Below, one piece after another: positions 21,653 to 31,915 of a DNA stretch of 64,000 bases (positions are counted from its first letter, which is position 1; the number at the start of each line of letters is the position of its first letter). A program made the translations under genes and the position numbers. Source of the DNA: Pinus tabuliformis (Eukaryota; Streptophyta; Pinopsida; Pinales; Pinaceae); the NCBI GenBank assembly GCA_031772625.1, contig CM062810.1:704480358-704544357 (forward strand), read 5' to 3'. A model generated the notes under the pieces. That model was given only the letters and a program-made list of their open reading frames with translations, was not told where the DNA came from and made no database searches.

Positions 21653-22790
21653 TGTTGGATATTTTTAATGCAAAATACCAAAAACAGACAATATGTTCAC
21701 CACAGAGCCAATGCTCTGTTTACTCTGTCCAGGATCTTTTGACAGAGAACCTCTTAGAAACAAAATGACTCAGATCAAACCATTAAACTGACACAAAACA
21801 TTTCTATTCACAAATATATTTCCTCATACATATTCATCCTCTGTTACTGAGAGGGATTCACCACAAGAAAAACATTCAACAAAAAAAAATTCACTGTGTT
21901 TTCACCTAAGAATTCACTGAGCTGGGTTTACTGCTGTAAATCCCATTTTACATTCACTGCTGTAACAAAACTTTACTGCTGTAATATAAAGACTTACATA
22001 AGATTACTGCTGTGAAAAACAAAATTACACAGGCTTACAAAAATTCACGCTCCACCATTTCCTTTATCCACTACTTGTCCAAAACCACACATGGTTTTCC
22101 TTCACCTCAGTTTTTCAATTCCCACAAAAAAACATTACAACATATTTGTGCACTGCTGTGCATACACCCTCTGTTTTACAAAATCAACACAACCACCATT
22201 ACAACCCACGAGCATTTTTCTCCTTGGCTCGTTCATATATATTTTTAACTTGTGTCAATATTCTTTTTACATACCATTGCCCAAAAAAAATGGTCAACGC
22301 GTGAAACAAAAACTTATTACATACGATTTTTGTTTTTAATACGTGCCGTATAACAACATATATAAAAGAACATATAATAAAGTTTGCCCATACCCATATT
22401 AAGAGGGCCTCACCAAAACTTCGTAAATGCATTAAAGACCACAGCGTTTCCTCCACGGCAGTCAAACTGGAAAACCTTTCACTCCACCCAATGCATTGAT
22501 TTGCTGCAGGCCCGTATGCACCTTACGCGATCGACGGTGGAGGATGAAGAAACAAATCCGACGGCGGTAATGAATATCGGAGGGCAGTTTGCAGCAGGGC
22601 TTTAACCCCCGAGAAGATGACGTTGCGTTACGTCAGGGCAATGACACGCGTCTGCACCAAATCCCATCGGAGCCGCATATACGGAAACAGCTTTTCGCTG
22701 GTAGGCGGTCCGAGAAAGTTAAGCAGGTTTCCGGTTTTGCTTTGGCGGTTTTGGGTGAGTTTCGCACGGAGTTGAAATTAGATTTCAACA
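21653..22790 (-). repeat. Copia-3 5' LTR
   Basis: 1138 bp, matching 16165-17301 apart from an extra A in a run near 22130 and G for A near 22700. It should carry the promoter and start site of the element RNA. Confidence 0.95.
22234..22244 (-). promoter_or_regulatory. TATA-like box in the Copia-3 5' LTR
   Basis: The minus strand reads AAATATATATG about 550 bp inside the LTR. It is the best TATA candidate for element transcription, placed where a U3 region would be. The ACTGCTGT repeats lie downstream of it in the direction of transcription. Confidence 0.35.
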
Positions 22791-22795
22791 ATCAT
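22791..22795. other. Right target-site duplication of Copia-3
   Basis: ATCAT, identical to 16160-16164. Confidence 0.93.
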
Positions 22796-22984
22796 AGGTA
22801 AGGATCTCCATAATTGTGGTAAAATATAAATTGAGAAAGAGATTAAAACTATTCTTATCCACTCATTTTCTCAACTCAAGTGAGATCCTTACTTAAAATA
22901 AATCTATACTAATTATATGCAGGGGCAAAGACACGGCTGAAAAATATATCTCAGTAAGAACATGTAAAAGTTCAAATTGTTCAC

Positions 22985-23540
22985 CTTATTAGAGTCGACG
23001 AATCACCAACATCCTGCCTTTCAATGAAACCCAAGAGTGTTCCTGGTTTAGCCGCTGCATGATACATGCCTTTGAGGGTCCTCAACTCGATAGCGTTGAT
23101 AAAGGGATCGTCAGTGTCAGATGTTCTGATCAAGCAAACAAAGAGCACACTACCGGAACTGACCAAGACATGTTCATAAAAATGTATATTTGTATCTGTT
23201 AATGATACGTTCTCTGAAGCCAACAAACCGAGTGTCTCAATAGAGAAAGCGAAGCTTGGCAATTGCTGGAACCCACTATAATTTCCAAGGGTAAACCATA
23301 GTCTTAAGAGGTATGGCACATCTGGAACCACAGGCAACTGATAACAAGATTTGTTGAGAGGCTTTCGGAAAACCCGTATAGTGCGCAAGTAAGTTCCGAA
23401 AGCTTTTTCAGTGGCGTAGTCAGATACGGGCGTTATGTCTGCCGTCTGAGCAACGTCTACGTAATTAGCATCCCCGACCCATGTGATACCGTTTTGGGCT
23501 GTCAGATTCGTTTCACCTCCACAATTGATACTAAGAAATC
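22985..23540 (-). CDS. Malectin-like domain, first exon
   Basis: A 556-nt open exon with acceptor CAG at 23541-23543 and donor GTGAAC at 22984. It begins with GFLSINCGG, the family hallmark just after the signal peptide, and continues through DANYVDVAQTADITPVSDYA and the core LRLWFTLGNYSG and NAIELRTL. No lesion is seen. It encodes the first half of the extracellular domain. Confidence 0.85.
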
Positions 23541-23638
23541 CTGGTACAAAAGTTCACAAAATAATTAAATAAAAGAAACATCCAATAAGAAAAACAAGCA
23601 CAATTGTGAGAACGCATCCATATCCATTCTTGCTTCAC

Positions 23639-23723
23639 CTGGTTGAGCAATAACATTGACAACCAATAAATGCAAAGTAATGGCGATCCAGCCAACCCAT
23701 TTGCCATAATGAATTTGGTCCAT
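23639..23723 (-). CDS. Signal-peptide exon of the receptor-like kinase
   Basis: ATG 23723 begins MDQIHYGKWVGW, then a hydrophobic run IAITLHLLVVNVIA, a good signal peptide with cleavage likely before QPG. The donor GTGAAG at 23638 joins in phase to the next exon as AQPGFLS. An in-frame extension upstream is possible, but this ATG places the hydrophobic core correctly. Confidence 0.78.
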
Positions 23724-24142
23724 CGCTACAGGAAAATTTAAAAGGATACAATAGCAGATTGGAAACAAAGGATCCAGGCAGACAGCCACTAATTCATGGA
23801 GGATAAAAGTGTAGCTGGATGTGTTTCAGACAGATGGCCTCTAATTCCTAGAAATTGAAAGAGTAGGTGGATGTGTTGAATTTAGGTGTATGAGTATGTT
23901 TGAATTGCATGATCATGCTAAGGTGTTGGATTTATTTTAGACCACTAAAGAGCCATTCTCTGGATAATTTATTGGTAAGCAACGAATATGAATAATTCCA
24001 TGCCAATGGGGATTTTCCATTGAAGATTAAAATATCCAATTCTGGTTGTTTGTAATATTGAAATCCCGTTCGTAATAGAATTTTTCCACTTGCAATAAAC
24101 AATCCCGAAATAGAGAACCGGAAAATTAGAGAAAGTCTTGGT
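23724..24142. other. Upstream region of the receptor kinase
   Basis: This is where the promoter of the minus-strand kinase gene would be. I see no convincing TATA box and no other gene. Confidence 0.4.
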
Positions 24143-24916
24143 GTTTTAATAATGTTGCAATGAGCGATTCGATGCTCTAGTTGACTTTTCGACTGCAATT
24201 GCAGCGATCCATTTTTAGACAAATAAAAATTTAAATTTAAATTGCAGCAAGTTTTTTAGATTTAGATATTTAAAACTTTGCTGAAATTTGAAACCACAAC
24301 ACCCATCACCTTAATGTAAACGATTTGACCTTTTTACCACTCTCAGCGAGCTTCTCTCCCAAAACTGATGGAGCTGTTGTCATTTACTACATTCTTTTGG
24401 GTGCATTCACATCTAAATTTAATATTATTTTTCATAACAGTTTGGTTTTTGTTAAATTTAAAGCTTTAGTGATCTATAATGTAGAAAGCAGTTTTTCAAA
24501 TTAATCACATAGTAAAAATTCGATCAAAATTTCTAATCAACTAATGTGATTCTTCACATTTTAAAAATAACTCAATAGTTCTAAACCTATCATAGAGAAA
24601 TTGTACCACTAGTAATTTTTAGTTTATGTGAGGAAATTGTGCTATATTTTTATATAGTTCCATGATCTCAAATATTACGCATGAGTGAGAAGAGATCAAA
24701 CTTCCCCAAAACCAAAGAACCAAACCTTAGTCAACGCCATGTTTGTTAGCTTCTTTGATCTCTACCACGGACCCATAAGAATCTTTTGTGAATTGCATAT
24801 TATAAATAAGGTTATTAATTGTTTAGGAGGAAAAAGGTCAATAAAATAAAATAGAAATGTGTTTAATTATAATTAATTGTGTAATATTAATTAATAATAT
24901 TTATAATTAGGTTAGT
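24143..24916. repeat. Sequence upstream of LINE copy A, repeated before copy B
   Basis: It matches 28845-29511 closely, including AAACTGATGGAGCTGTTGTC and GCCATGTTTGTTAGCTTC, and ends at the start of LINE-like sequence. It is AT-rich and non-coding. It is either a long LINE 5' region or host flank carried along in a tandem duplication. Confidence 0.75.
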
Positions 24917-25110
24917 CGTTTTTGAGTTTTATAACTACCAGAGGTTTTGTGGTTTTTTCTAGTTATCAGCTGTTCCACTGTGCTCTCTTTTCTTTGCTAT
25001 TTCTTGGAGCGTTCATTTTCGGGGAAGTCCGTAATCAGGGATTGTACGGTGCAGAGTTTTTCCCATTTGTCTCAAGATTTTTCTATATATTTTACTCAGT
25101 GTTCTGAGTG

Positions 25111-26770
25111 ATGGTGATTTCGTCTGACTTTGTGGACTTGGCCCCGACCCCGGAGGACATCCTGTTGGTGTGGGGTTGGAACCAACAACGAGGAACTTGG
25201 TGATAGCGAAGGGGGTTATGCCAGCTAAGTCACCACTTGGAAAAAGTTTATGTACGGAGCTGGCATGGAATTATGGCAGTGGTATAGGCTTGTTGGAAGA
25301 GTCAAAAACCCCCTCCTCAAAGGTGGTTTGCAAGCTTCTAGACTCTAGAATACATGAAGGTCTGAAAGGGGCATGTTTGGCAGGTCTCTCTAATGGGTCA
25401 TCGGCGGGTTTACTCGTAAGTCCCTCTTCCTATGCTATTGTCACTGTTTCTGGGGTTTTAATGGGTGGATTGGAAGACATTGTTAGGAGTAGTGGTTTAA
25501 AGAGGCAAGAAGGGCTTCATTCTTGCCTTAATGAGTTTCTGGGGCTGGGAAGCGAGTTAGGGGATCGGGTCTTTACAAAACATTGAATTGCAAAATACCT
25601 ATTACGAATTGTGTGATTAATCCCTCGGAGTTTTTTCGGGTTGAGGAGGAGCTTGGGGTTGCTAGTTTGAAAACCTTTAATGAGTTTTCGGAGATAAACA
25701 TTTCGGTGGGGTTGCCTTTACAGGAATCTTATGGGAATGTTGGGTTAGGGTTCCATGATTTTCCAAGTAAAGCTTTGGACCAGGGTGGTTTTCCAGAGTT
25801 GGGGTCTTTGGGGTCAAGGTAAGGTGCACAACCCCTCATTAGCGGAAATGGTGAACATGATTTTGTTCTAGAAGGCCTGCAAAACTTTCTTTTTTCTCTC
25901 GATAACCTAGTGGGTGATGAACAAGGCTTGGTAAACCAAGTGGATGAAGAAAATGTCTCTATCGCTCGGTCAGTGAATGTTTTGTCCTCTAGGCAGAAGA
26001 GGAAAAAAGGAAAGGTAATAAGGAAGAATAACAAGAAACCTAAATTAATTTTAGGGGTGTATATCCAGATGGATGAGGCAATGGATGCAGCAAAGCGAAT
26101 TCTTGTGGGTAGGGTAAAAGGTAAACAATTTTTTGTTAATCATATCAAGGAATGGATTAACAAGGAATGGGCATCCAGGCCGGATTCACAGACGGTGGTT
26201 ATCATCTTGGCAAGGGGGTGGTTTATGGTCTGTTTCTCAAATGCGTAAGTTGTTTATTGGGTTCTGGAAAGGAATTGGGGTTTCGGGAAATTCCTTATTT
26301 TCTTCAAGAGATGGCACCCCCTGTTTGACGCACAGAGAGAAATATTGGGCGAGATTCCGGTGTGGGTGTGCCTCCCTTCACTTGCTCCTCAACTCTAGTC
26401 CTTAGATGTTCTTAAGGCTACTGGGAACACCTTGGGTACTTTTTTGAAATCAGATATGTCCTTCCAAGTAACAAATGAAAGGAAAGTGGCTCATATTTTG
26501 GTTTATTTGGACCTGAGGGAAGGGTTGGTGGATATGATGGAGATTCAAGTGGTGGGCTACACCCTAACACGGACTCTGGATTATGAACAATTTCCATACC
26601 ATTGCCACTACTGTCGTAAGCACAACCACTTGGCAAGGGATTTCCCTTTGGGTTTCAGGCACAGGAGGAAGAATCGGGTGGAACTAGTTCGGGAAATCCA
26701 GGAACTGCCAATGGAAGAAGATGGGTGTCCAATCGGGGGACCATCGAGTGGAGGTCATTTTACAAAATGA
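25111..26770 (+). pseudogene. LINE copy A ORF1, nucleic-acid-binding protein
   Basis: ATG 25111 begins MVISSDFVDLAP as in copy B. A one-base loss shifts the frame within 30 codons, and further stops include TGA/TAG near 25586 and 26396. The C-terminal part holds a CCHC-like knuckle CHYCRKHNHLARDF, with phenylalanine in place of the last cysteine. The preceding segment (NEWASRPDSQTVVI, ARGWFMVCFSN) is the DUF4283-type RNA-binding region of plant LINE ORF1. The protein would coat LINE RNA. Confidence 0.75.
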
Positions 26771-27320
26771 AAACAATGGAAACCAGTGGGCTATAGTTGT
26801 TGTGGTTGAAGGGAGTGCTCGTGTACACGTGGTGGATGAGATGACAGCGAAGGAGGCATCTCTCCCTGTAGATACTCCACTTTCTCTCCCTTCCTCTATT
26901 TCAGTTTTGGTCTCGCCCTCTGTGGATCCTTGTAATGGGCCTGGTCCCTCCAGGCCTTCTATTGGTTTTCACTCTTCACATAGCAATATCTCTTTGGCCC
27001 TTGACAACATTATTACATCCATTCCGACTAAAAAACCTTTCTGGTCCATCGATGGGGGCCTTTGTTTTCACTTCTTTTGCTGCATTGAACCATGTTAAAC
27101 CTTATTACAATCTCAGGCCCCGGGAAAGAAAAAATCATCTGAATGATTCAGTGGGATGCCTTGGTCTCTTACAGGACTTTGCTGGCCCCCCAAAATCTCG
27201 GGGTCAGAAATCAAACCGTTCAAAAACCCACCTTAAATCCAAACTTGATATTGCCGATGGCAAACAATTATCCCTAAAAGGGTCACTTAGAGCAATTATG
27301 ACCCAATTGGTGGTTTCCAA

Positions 27321-28838
27321 ATGATCCTGTTGTCCTTCAATTGTAGAGGGATTTCTAGTCCCCAGAAGAAACTGGCATTAAAACACTTGTTTATGAATGT
27401 GAAGTGTGATGTGGTTATGATCCAATAGACCCTGGTTTTGGGGGAGTCTGTTATAAATATTTTGGGAAAAGTGTTGCCGGGGTGGTCATTCATGGCCCTC
27501 GATGCAAATGGTTGTTCATGGGGTTTGGCTTTAGGCACAAAAGATAGCATCTTAAAACTATTAAACTCTTGGGGTTCAGATTGGATGTTGGGAGTGGAGG
27601 TATACTCATCTGAACTATGTACAAACTTAACTCTTCTTAAGTTATATGGCCCCTATCATGACCATTTTTCCATTTGGAATAATCTGTTTGTAAAATCCCT
27701 GCTCAATTCTCCAAACCTTGTGATTGGAGGGGACCTAAATGTCTCACTAGGGATCTTTGAGTCATGGGGACCTAATGCATAGGTGGATCCTCTTGCAGAT
27801 TTCTTCCTAAACAAAATACGGATGGGGTGTCTTATTGATGCTTATCTTACCAAAGAAACTCCCATATGGAGGAATCAGAGGGTGGGTGAGGCAAGGGTTG
27901 CTAAGCGTTTAGACTTCCTTCTTATCAAAGATGATTTGGTCGTTTATATTCCTTATTTTCGCCAATGGGTCAGCACCAGGGGTGACTTCGACCACTTCCC
28001 TATTTTTATGGAACTAAAAGGGGCCAGTAAGAAGCCTGGCTCACCTTTTAAATCCAATTCTTCATGGTTAAAATATTTGTCTTTCAACAAATTAGTTCAT
28101 GCGATTTGGAGTATTCATAATGGCTCCTCGGCTTTATTCCTTGCACAGTCCTTTATGGAGAAACTTAAAAAACTGAAGCATGCTTCGATCTCTTGGGCAA
28201 AGGAAAAATCTATTAGGGATGAGACTGCTCTAAAATCTATTGAATATAAATTGAAGGTTCTTGAAATCTTGGAGGGAGATGGGTATGAGACGGAGGAAAA
28301 AAAGAGAAAGATAAAATATATGGAGGGTGAAAGGCACATGATCGTGAAAGAAAATGAAGAAAAGTGGAGTTTGAAATGTAGAGCCATTTAGCTTAAGGCA
28401 AGAGATGAAAACTCAAAATTTTTCCAGAACTATCCCAAGGGAAGGAAAAACTCTAATTCGATCTGGGAATTGAAAAATGAAGAAGGGGAGTTGACTTCTT
28501 CTTTCAACGAGTTATCATCTATGGGGGTCGGTCATTTTAAAAACTTGTTCAAAGCTCCCCCTGAGGCCACTATTGTTGAAGTCATTCAGGTTTCTCAAGT
28601 TTTTCCTAGGTTTGTGAATGAAGATGATAATGAGACCCTGATGGGCCCGGTCACAAAGGGTGAAGTGGAGGGAGTCCTTCACACTATGCAAAAAGAGAAG
28701 AGCCCAGGTCTTGATGGCTGGACGGTGGAATTATTCCAACACTTTTTTGATATCATTGTGGATGATCTCACTAAATTGGTGGAGGAATCCAAGCATGGGG
28801 GTTTTGTACACGATCCTATTAAGTTTATAATTCCTTGA
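27321..28838 (+). pseudogene. LINE copy A ORF2: endonuclease and start of reverse transcriptase
   Basis: ATG 27321 begins MILLSFNCRGISSPQKK, the start typical of plant L1 endonucleases. Endonuclease motifs IGGDLNVSLG and FDHFPIFMEL are readable. Stops are TAG 27427, TAG 27781 and TAG 28389. Two of these recur at the same places in copy B. The reverse transcriptase is present only to its first block. Confidence 0.85.
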
Positions 28839-28844
28839 CAATGC

Positions 28845-29511
28845 CGTTTTTTAATAATGTTACAATGAGTGATTTGATGCTTTAGTTGACTTTTCCACTG
28901 CAATTGCAGGTATCCATTTTTGAAAAATAAAAATTTAAATTGTAGCAAGTTTTCCAGATTTAGATATTTAAAACTTTGTTGAAATTTGAAACCACAACAC
29001 ACATCACCTCAATGTAAACGATTTGACTTGTTTTGGCACTCTGTGAAATTCTCCAAAACTGATGGAGCTGTTGTCATTTACTACATTCCTTTGGGTCCAC
29101 TCAAACACAAATTTAATATTATTTTTTTCTCAACAGTCTACTTCACATTTTAGAAATGGTTCAGTGGTTCTAAACCTATCATAGAGAAATTGTGCTACGA
29201 GTAATTTTTAGTTTATGTGAGAGAAATTGTGCTACAATTTTATATAGTTCCATGATCTCAACTGTTATGCATGGGCGAGAAGAGATCAAACTTCCCCAAA
29301 ACCAAGAACCAAACGCCACTGTTCTTAGTCAACGCCATGTTTGTTAGCTTCTTTGATCTCTACCACGGACCCACAAGAATATTTTGTGAATTGAATATTA
29401 TAAATAGGGTTATTAATTGTTTCGAAGAAAAAAGGTCAATCTAATAGAAATGTGGCTAATTATAATTAATTGTGTAATATTAATTAATAATATCTATAAT
29501 TAGGTTTGGCG
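28845..29511. repeat. Second copy of the LINE upstream sequence
   Basis: It follows the break of copy A at once and matches 24143-24916 with small indels. Confidence 0.75.
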
Positions 29512-29708
29512 TTTTTGAGTTTTCTATAACTACCGGAGGTTCTGTGGTTTTTTCTGGTTATCAACTCTGGTTCCATTGTGCTCTTTTCCCTTTGCCATTT
29601 CTTGGGGCATTCACTTCCGAGGAAATTTGTAACCAGGGATTGTACGGTGTAGGGTTTTTCCTGTTTGTCTCAGGGTTTTTCTGTATATTCTACTCACTGT
29701 TTTGAGTG

Positions 29709-31295
29709 ATGGTGATTTCCTCTGACTTTGTGGACTTGGCCCCGGAGGACATCCTGTCAGTGTGGGGGTTGGAATCGACAACGAGGAATTTGGTGATAGT
29801 GAAGGGGGTTATGCCAGCTAAGTCACCACTTGGAACAAGTTTATATATGGAGGTGGCATGGAATTATGGTGGTGGTATAGGCTTGTTGAAAGAGTTAAAA
29901 ACCCCCTCCTCAAAGGTGGTTTGCGGGCTTCTAGACTCTGGAATACATGAAGGTCTAAAAGGGGCATGTTTGGCAGGTCTCTCTAATGGGTCGTCGACGG
30001 GTTTACTTGTAAGTCCCTCTTCCCCTGTTGCTATCATTGTTTCTAGGGTTTTAACGAGTGGATTGGAAGACATTGTTAGGAGCAGTGGTTTAAAGAGGCA
30101 GGAAGGGCTTCATTCTTGCCTTAATTAATTTCTAGGGGCTGGGAAGCTGGTTAGGGGATTGGGTCTTTACAAAACATTGAATTGCAAAATACCTATTACG
30201 AATTGTGCGATTAATATCTCGGAGTCTTTTTGGGTTGAGGAGAAGCCTCGGGTTGCTGGTTTGAAAACCTTTAATGGGTTTTCAGAGATAAATATTTTGG
30301 CGGGGTTGCCTTTACAGGAATCTTATGGGAATGTTGCATTAGGGTTCCATGATTTTCCAAGTAAAAATTTGGACCAGGGTGGTTTTCCAGAGTTGGGGTC
30401 TTTGGGGTCAAGGGAAGGCGCACAACCCCTCATTAGCAGAAATGGTGGACATGATTTTGTTCTAGAAGGCCTGCGAAACTCTCATTTTTCTCTTGATAAC
30501 CTAGTGGGTGATGAACAAGGCTTGGTAAAACAAGTGGATGAAGAAAATGTCTCTATCGCTCCGTCGGTGAATGTTTTGTCCTCTAGGGAGAAGAGGAAAA
30601 ATGGAAAGGTAATAAGGAAGAAGGAGGGGAAACCTAAATTAATTTTACGAGTGTATATCCAGATGGATGAGGAAATGGATGCAGCAGAGCAAATTCTTAT
30701 GGGTAGGGTAAAAGGTAAACAATTTTCTGTTAATTATATCAAGGAATGGATTAACAAGGAATGGGAATCCAGCCTAGATTCACAGACGGTGGTTATCAAC
30801 TTGGCAAGAGGGTGGTTTATGGTCAGTTTCTCAAATGTGAAAGTTGTTGATTGGGTTCTGGAACGGAATTGGGGTTTTGGGAAATTCCCTATTTTCTTCA
30901 AGAGATGGCACCCCCTGTTTGATGCACAGAGAGAAATATTGGGTGAGATTCTGGTGTGGGTGCACCTCCCTTCACTTTCTCCTCAACTCTAGTCCTTGGA
31001 TGTTTTTAAGGCTATTGGGAACACCCTGGGTACTTTTTTGGAAGAAAATATGTCCTTCCACATAACAAATGAAAGGAAAGTGGTTCGTATTTTGGTTTAT
31101 TTGGACCCGAGGGAAGGGTTGGTGGATATGATGGAGATTCAAGTGGTGGGCTACACCCTAACATGGACCCTGGATTATGAACAATTTCCATACCATTGCC
31201 ACTGTTGTCATAAGCACAACCACTTGGCAAGGGATTTCCCTTTGGGTTTTGGGCGTAGGAGGAAGAATTGGGTGGAACCAGTTCAGGAAATCTAG
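29709..31295 (+). pseudogene. LINE copy B ORF1
   Basis: ATG 29709 begins MVISSDFVDLAPEDIL. The frame breaks at TAA 30126 and continues from 30159 to TAG 30990, then to 31295. The second part contains the DUF4283-like segment (SLDSQTVVINLARGWFMVSF), and the third has the knuckle CHCCHKHNHLARDF with the same Cys-to-Phe change as copy A. Poly-basic GRRRKN follows. TAG 30990 matches TAG 26396 of copy A. Confidence 0.78.
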
Positions 31296-31915
31296 GAACT
31301 GCCAATGGAAGAAGATGGGTGTCCAACTGGGGGACCATCGGGTGGAGGTCATTTAACAAAATGAAAACGATGAAAACCAGTGGGTTGTAGTTGTTGTGGT
31401 TGAAGGGAGTGCTCCTGTAAACGTGGTGGATGAGATGACAACGGAGGAGGCATCTCTCCCTACAAGTACTCCACTTTCTCTCCCTTCCTCTATTTCAGAT
31501 TTGGTCTCGCCCTCTGTGGATCCTTGTAATGGGCCTGGTCCCTCCAAGCCTTCTATTGGTTTTCTCTCTTCACATAGCAATATCTCTTTGGCCCTTAACA
31601 ACATTATTACGTCCATTCCGACTAAAAAACCTTTTTGGTCCATTGATGGGGGGCTTTGTTTTTACTTCTTCTGTTTCATTAAACTGTGTTAAACCTTATT
31701 ACAATCTCAAGCCCCAGGAAAAAAAAAATCATCTGAATGATCCAGTGGGATGCTTGGTCTCCTAGAGGACTTTGCTGCCCCCCCCCAAAATCTCACGGTC
31801 GAAAATCAAACCTTTCAAAAGCCCACCTTAAATCCAAACTTGATATCACCAATGACAAACAATTATCCCTAAAAGGGTCACTTAGAGCAATTATGACCCA
31901 ATTAGTGGTTTCCAA

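Larger units (their letters stand above)
16165..22790 (-). mobile_element. Copia-3, young full-length LTR retrotransposon
   Basis: The element is 6626 bp on the minus strand: 5' LTR 22790-21653, primer-binding site at 21651, an uninterrupted gag-pol 21471-17296, polypurine tract and 3' LTR 17301-16165. ATCAT flanks both sides as a perfect 5-bp target duplication. By eye the two LTRs (1138 and 1137 bp) differ by one substitution and one single-base indel, so insertion is very recent. It lies inside intron 2 of the receptor kinase gene in the same transcriptional direction. It has all sequence parts needed for autonomous retrotransposition. Confidence 0.96.
12284..23723 (-). pseudogene. Malectin-like/LRR receptor-like kinase, ectodomain disrupted
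   Basis: Fifteen minus-strand exons can be placed: 23723-23639, 23540-22985, 16034-15574, 15492-15367, 15284-15226, 14946-14878, 14782-14711, 14593-14522, 14297-14053, 13958-13750, 13660-13534, 13444-13376, 13221-13032, 12861-12729 and 12613-12284. All junctions use GT-AG, and phases agree except around exons 4-5. The product would be about 930 residues: signal peptide, malectin-like domain, short LRRs, one membrane span and a cytoplasmic Ser/Thr kinase, the layout of the Arabidopsis At1g67720 group. Exon 4 lacks one nucleotide, exon 5 has an in-frame TGA at 15272-15274 and is 59 nt where its family has about 72. These lesions should prevent a full receptor. Copia-3 occupies intron 2. A truncated sister copy lies downstream. 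Confidence 0.85.
24917..28838 (+). mobile_element. L1-like LINE copy A, cut in reverse transcriptase
   Basis: Leader, ORF1 and ORF2 endonuclease are recognisable, and the copy stops inside the reverse transcriptase N-terminal region (KSPGLDGWTVELFQ, then HDPIK). At about 28840 it is joined to the upstream sequence of copy B. Loss of the 3' end is not what target-primed reverse transcription gives, since that loses 5' ends; the join is better explained by recombination. Confidence 0.85.
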
